A stretch of DNA of 64,000 nt from Planctomycetota bacterium (GTDB lineage: Bacteria > Planctomycetota > J058 > JAJDCP01). The notes below the pieces were generated by a model. The model made no database searches and was not told the DNA's origin. It saw nothing but the letters and a program-made list of their open reading frames with translations. Positions 62,870-64,000 of the stretch are shown here, in pieces. Both the position numbers and the translations under genes were made by a program. Location of the stretch: positions 1-64,000 of the forward strand of contig JAJDCP010000063.1 of assembly GCA_029260765.1 (NCBI GenBank), in the 5' to 3' direction. The first letter of the stretch is position 1; every line of letters starts with the position of its first letter.

Positions 62870-63133
62870 ATGGCCAACAAAATTGGTACGAAAATGAGCG
62901 TTCCAAACTCCAGGCTCGGACCCGCCGACGAGGTGACGGGTAACACCATCCGCCGCAACTTCGCCAGCGTGAAGATCAGCAACGACCTGGTCTCTGGCAA
63001 GAAGTTCCGGCTGGTCTTCAAACGCAAGAAAGTCGTGGAACCTGCGACCGCCAGGCTCCAGGCGAGCGCGCTGAAGATCAGTGCCCAGGTCGGCACAGCG
63101 TTCTGCGCCGAATGCCAGGCGGCCAAGGCCTGA
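62870..63133 (+). CDS. Small basic hypothetical protein
   Basis: 87 residues from ATG 62,870. Lys- and Ala-rich, with VTGNTIRRNFASVKISNDLV, then FRLVFKRKKVVEPATARL and a cysteine pair CAEC near the end. No signal or membrane segment. No family recognised. No strong ribosome site. It begins a plus-strand series of three small genes. Confidence 0.5.
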   Translation: MANKIGTKMSVPNSRLGPADEVTGNTIRRNFASVKISNDLVSGKKFRLVFKRKKVVEPATARLQASALKISAQVGTAFCAECQAAKA

Positions 63134-63356
63134 AGGGCGCTGCCACGCCCTGAGCCAGCGGCGCCCTCCGCTGTTTGACGACGCCTAGAGACAGCCTACC
63201 AGGTCCTGCGCACCCGAAGCCCGCACAGCCTTCCGCAGGGCATACGGGAGTGACGGTTGCGAGGGAACGGCTACCCTTTTTCTCGCATGTGAATCCTACC
63301 ACTTGCTACTGAGTATCGTGTACTCTTGCGGATACATACCCTTCGTCGAGTCTGCA

Positions 63357-63692
63357 ATGCTCATACGCCACGAACAGCTCCAGGCATTGGCACGTGAGGC
63401 ACGCATCCGTGCCGCTGCCCTGAGTCATCCACAGACGTTGGAACAGCTCGGCTGCGCAGCGTTCTGGAAACGCTGGCAGGACCTGGAAGTCCAAGCCAGC
63501 GCGCTGGGCTGTGACGAAGCCCAATCTGACCGCTATATCGAGCTCGGTCTCGTCCACGGCGAGGACTTCCCGCACGCCCCCGACTGGGTCCAGGCGATCC
63601 TCGGCTGGTCCTGCGAGGTCGAGACCCGGCTCAGCGCCATCGAGAAGCGCTCCAGGACAGAGGCGCTGCGAGGGGGACCGACAGTCCCCTGA
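63357..63692 (+). CDS. Small hypothetical protein, possible accessory of a secretion/toxin locus
   Basis: 111 residues from ATG 63,357. It opens MLIRHEQLQALAREARIRAA and has SDRYIELGLVHGEDFPHAP with WVQAILGW in the middle. I recall proteins of similar layout (MLIxxEQMxA..., a YIELMxxLGxDFD step, pWAxxIL) beside VgrG/PAAR-type polymorphic toxin genes, but the likeness is by memory only. A further gene starts 86 bases downstream. Confidence 0.6.
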   Translation: MLIRHEQLQALAREARIRAAALSHPQTLEQLGCAAFWKRWQDLEVQASALGCDEAQSDRYIELGLVHGEDFPHAPDWVQAILGWSCEVETRLSAIEKRSRTEALRGGPTVP

Positions 63693-63694
63693 GA

Positions 63695-63743
63695 AGCCAG
63701 ATTCCATGGAATCCGGCTGACAACGGGCCTGCACGTACAGGCC
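63695..63743. repeat. Two adjacent hairpins between the last two genes
   Basis: A 24-base near-perfect palindrome (63,695-63,718, core GATTCCATGGAATC) is followed by GGCCTG-N6-CAGGCC (63,726-63,743). No T-run, so attenuation or an RNA processing site is as likely as termination. Confidence 0.5.
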
Positions 63744-63778
63744 ACTGATCCTACCGACCCCGGGATGAGGAGACCGAC

Positions 63779-64000
63779 GTGCCCAATTCCATCTGCTTCT
63801 CCAGTACGCCCATCGACACCGCCAGCGCCCATCCCGGCGGCGGTGACCTGATCAAGGTGGGGAGCTGGGAGGTCACGGTCAAGCTCGCGAGCCGGGCGCT
63901 GCAGGACATTGCCGGGCATTTGACTTGTGAGGCGATCGACACGCCGAACCACCGGTTCCCGTTCACCATCGCAACAGGAAAGAAGCGCGCCACCGTGCTC
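63779..64000 (+). CDS. Hypothetical protein, 5' part only (runs off the window)
   Basis: A GTG at 63,779 with GAGGAG before it opens a frame that stays clear to the window end, 74 codons. It reads VPNSICFSSTPIDTASAHPG, GGDLIKVGSWEVTVKLASRA and later DTPNHRFPFTIATGKKRA. No signal peptide, no family recognised. It probably belongs with the 63,357 gene. Confidence 0.55.
   Translation, partial: MPNSICFSSTPIDTASAHPGGGDLIKVGSWEVTVKLASRALQDIAGHLTCEAIDTPNHRFPFTIATGKKRATVL

Noticed and set aside
63390..63405. Sigma54-like TTGGCAC near 63.39 kb
   Set aside because: It lies inside the 63,357 gene and no TTGC occurs at the required distance.

Overview
The window is a GC-rich bacterial chromosome segment with no rRNA, no tRNA that I could see, and no CRISPR array. 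The gene content (very large Ser/Thr kinases carrying TPR repeats, a kinase-like domain fused to a formylglycine-generating-enzyme (FGE) domain, secreted HEAT-repeat proteins, a DUF2330 protein, a YceK-like lipoprotein, a BFD-like ferredoxin, a sigma54 activator, long repetitive secreted proteins) fits Planctomycetota best. Myxococcota or a related deep lineage cannot be excluded without a database search.

Bases 1-38,634 are ordinary, mostly intact chromosome. The order is an outer-membrane barrel lipoprotein, an aquaporin relic, a TPR kinase, a lipoprotein, a kinase-like/FGE fusion, an esterase and an enolase-superfamily enzyme. A tight minus-strand run follows (FHA protein, LamG/purple-acid-phosphatase-like protein, histidine kinase, OmpR regulator, 1774-residue repeat protein with a SecD-like end). 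Next come an AttH/CrtC-like protein, an ArsR/SRPBCC pair, an FKBP isomerase, an HDAC-like/BFD pair, DUF2062, a B12-type radical SAM enzyme, a YceK-like lipoprotein, a YtcJ-type amidohydrolase, HEAT and DUF2330 secreted proteins, and a 1244-residue zincin-like surface protein.

Bases 38,634-41,700 are a graveyard of mobile-element relics (IS110, IS91; an IS66 relic lies just before, at 34.5 kb) mixed with degenerate hexamer tracts and dispersed repeats.

Bases 41,640-56,422 form the most interesting block. Two operons (41,812-44,878 and 53,047-56,422) each begin with a small gene encoding an Ig/CNA-B-like module, followed by a large protein with hydrophobic segments. Each has a near-consensus sigma54 promoter, preceded by an inverted-repeat box of form TGTCG-N7-CCGACA. 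Between them lie a 1491-residue membrane Ser/Thr kinase and a GAF-AAA-Fis sigma54 activator, which has a variant of the same box in front of its own gene. I read this as a kinase- and sigma54-controlled regulon for secreted or contact-dependent effectors, but that function is inference.

Bases 56,447-64,000 are a second accessory zone. It holds a lower-GC sulfotransferase, a frameshifted IS1634-type transposase, a VOC-family gene, a doubly frameshifted HEAT-protein pseudogene, more dispersed repeats, and three small genes at the right edge, the last cut by the window end.
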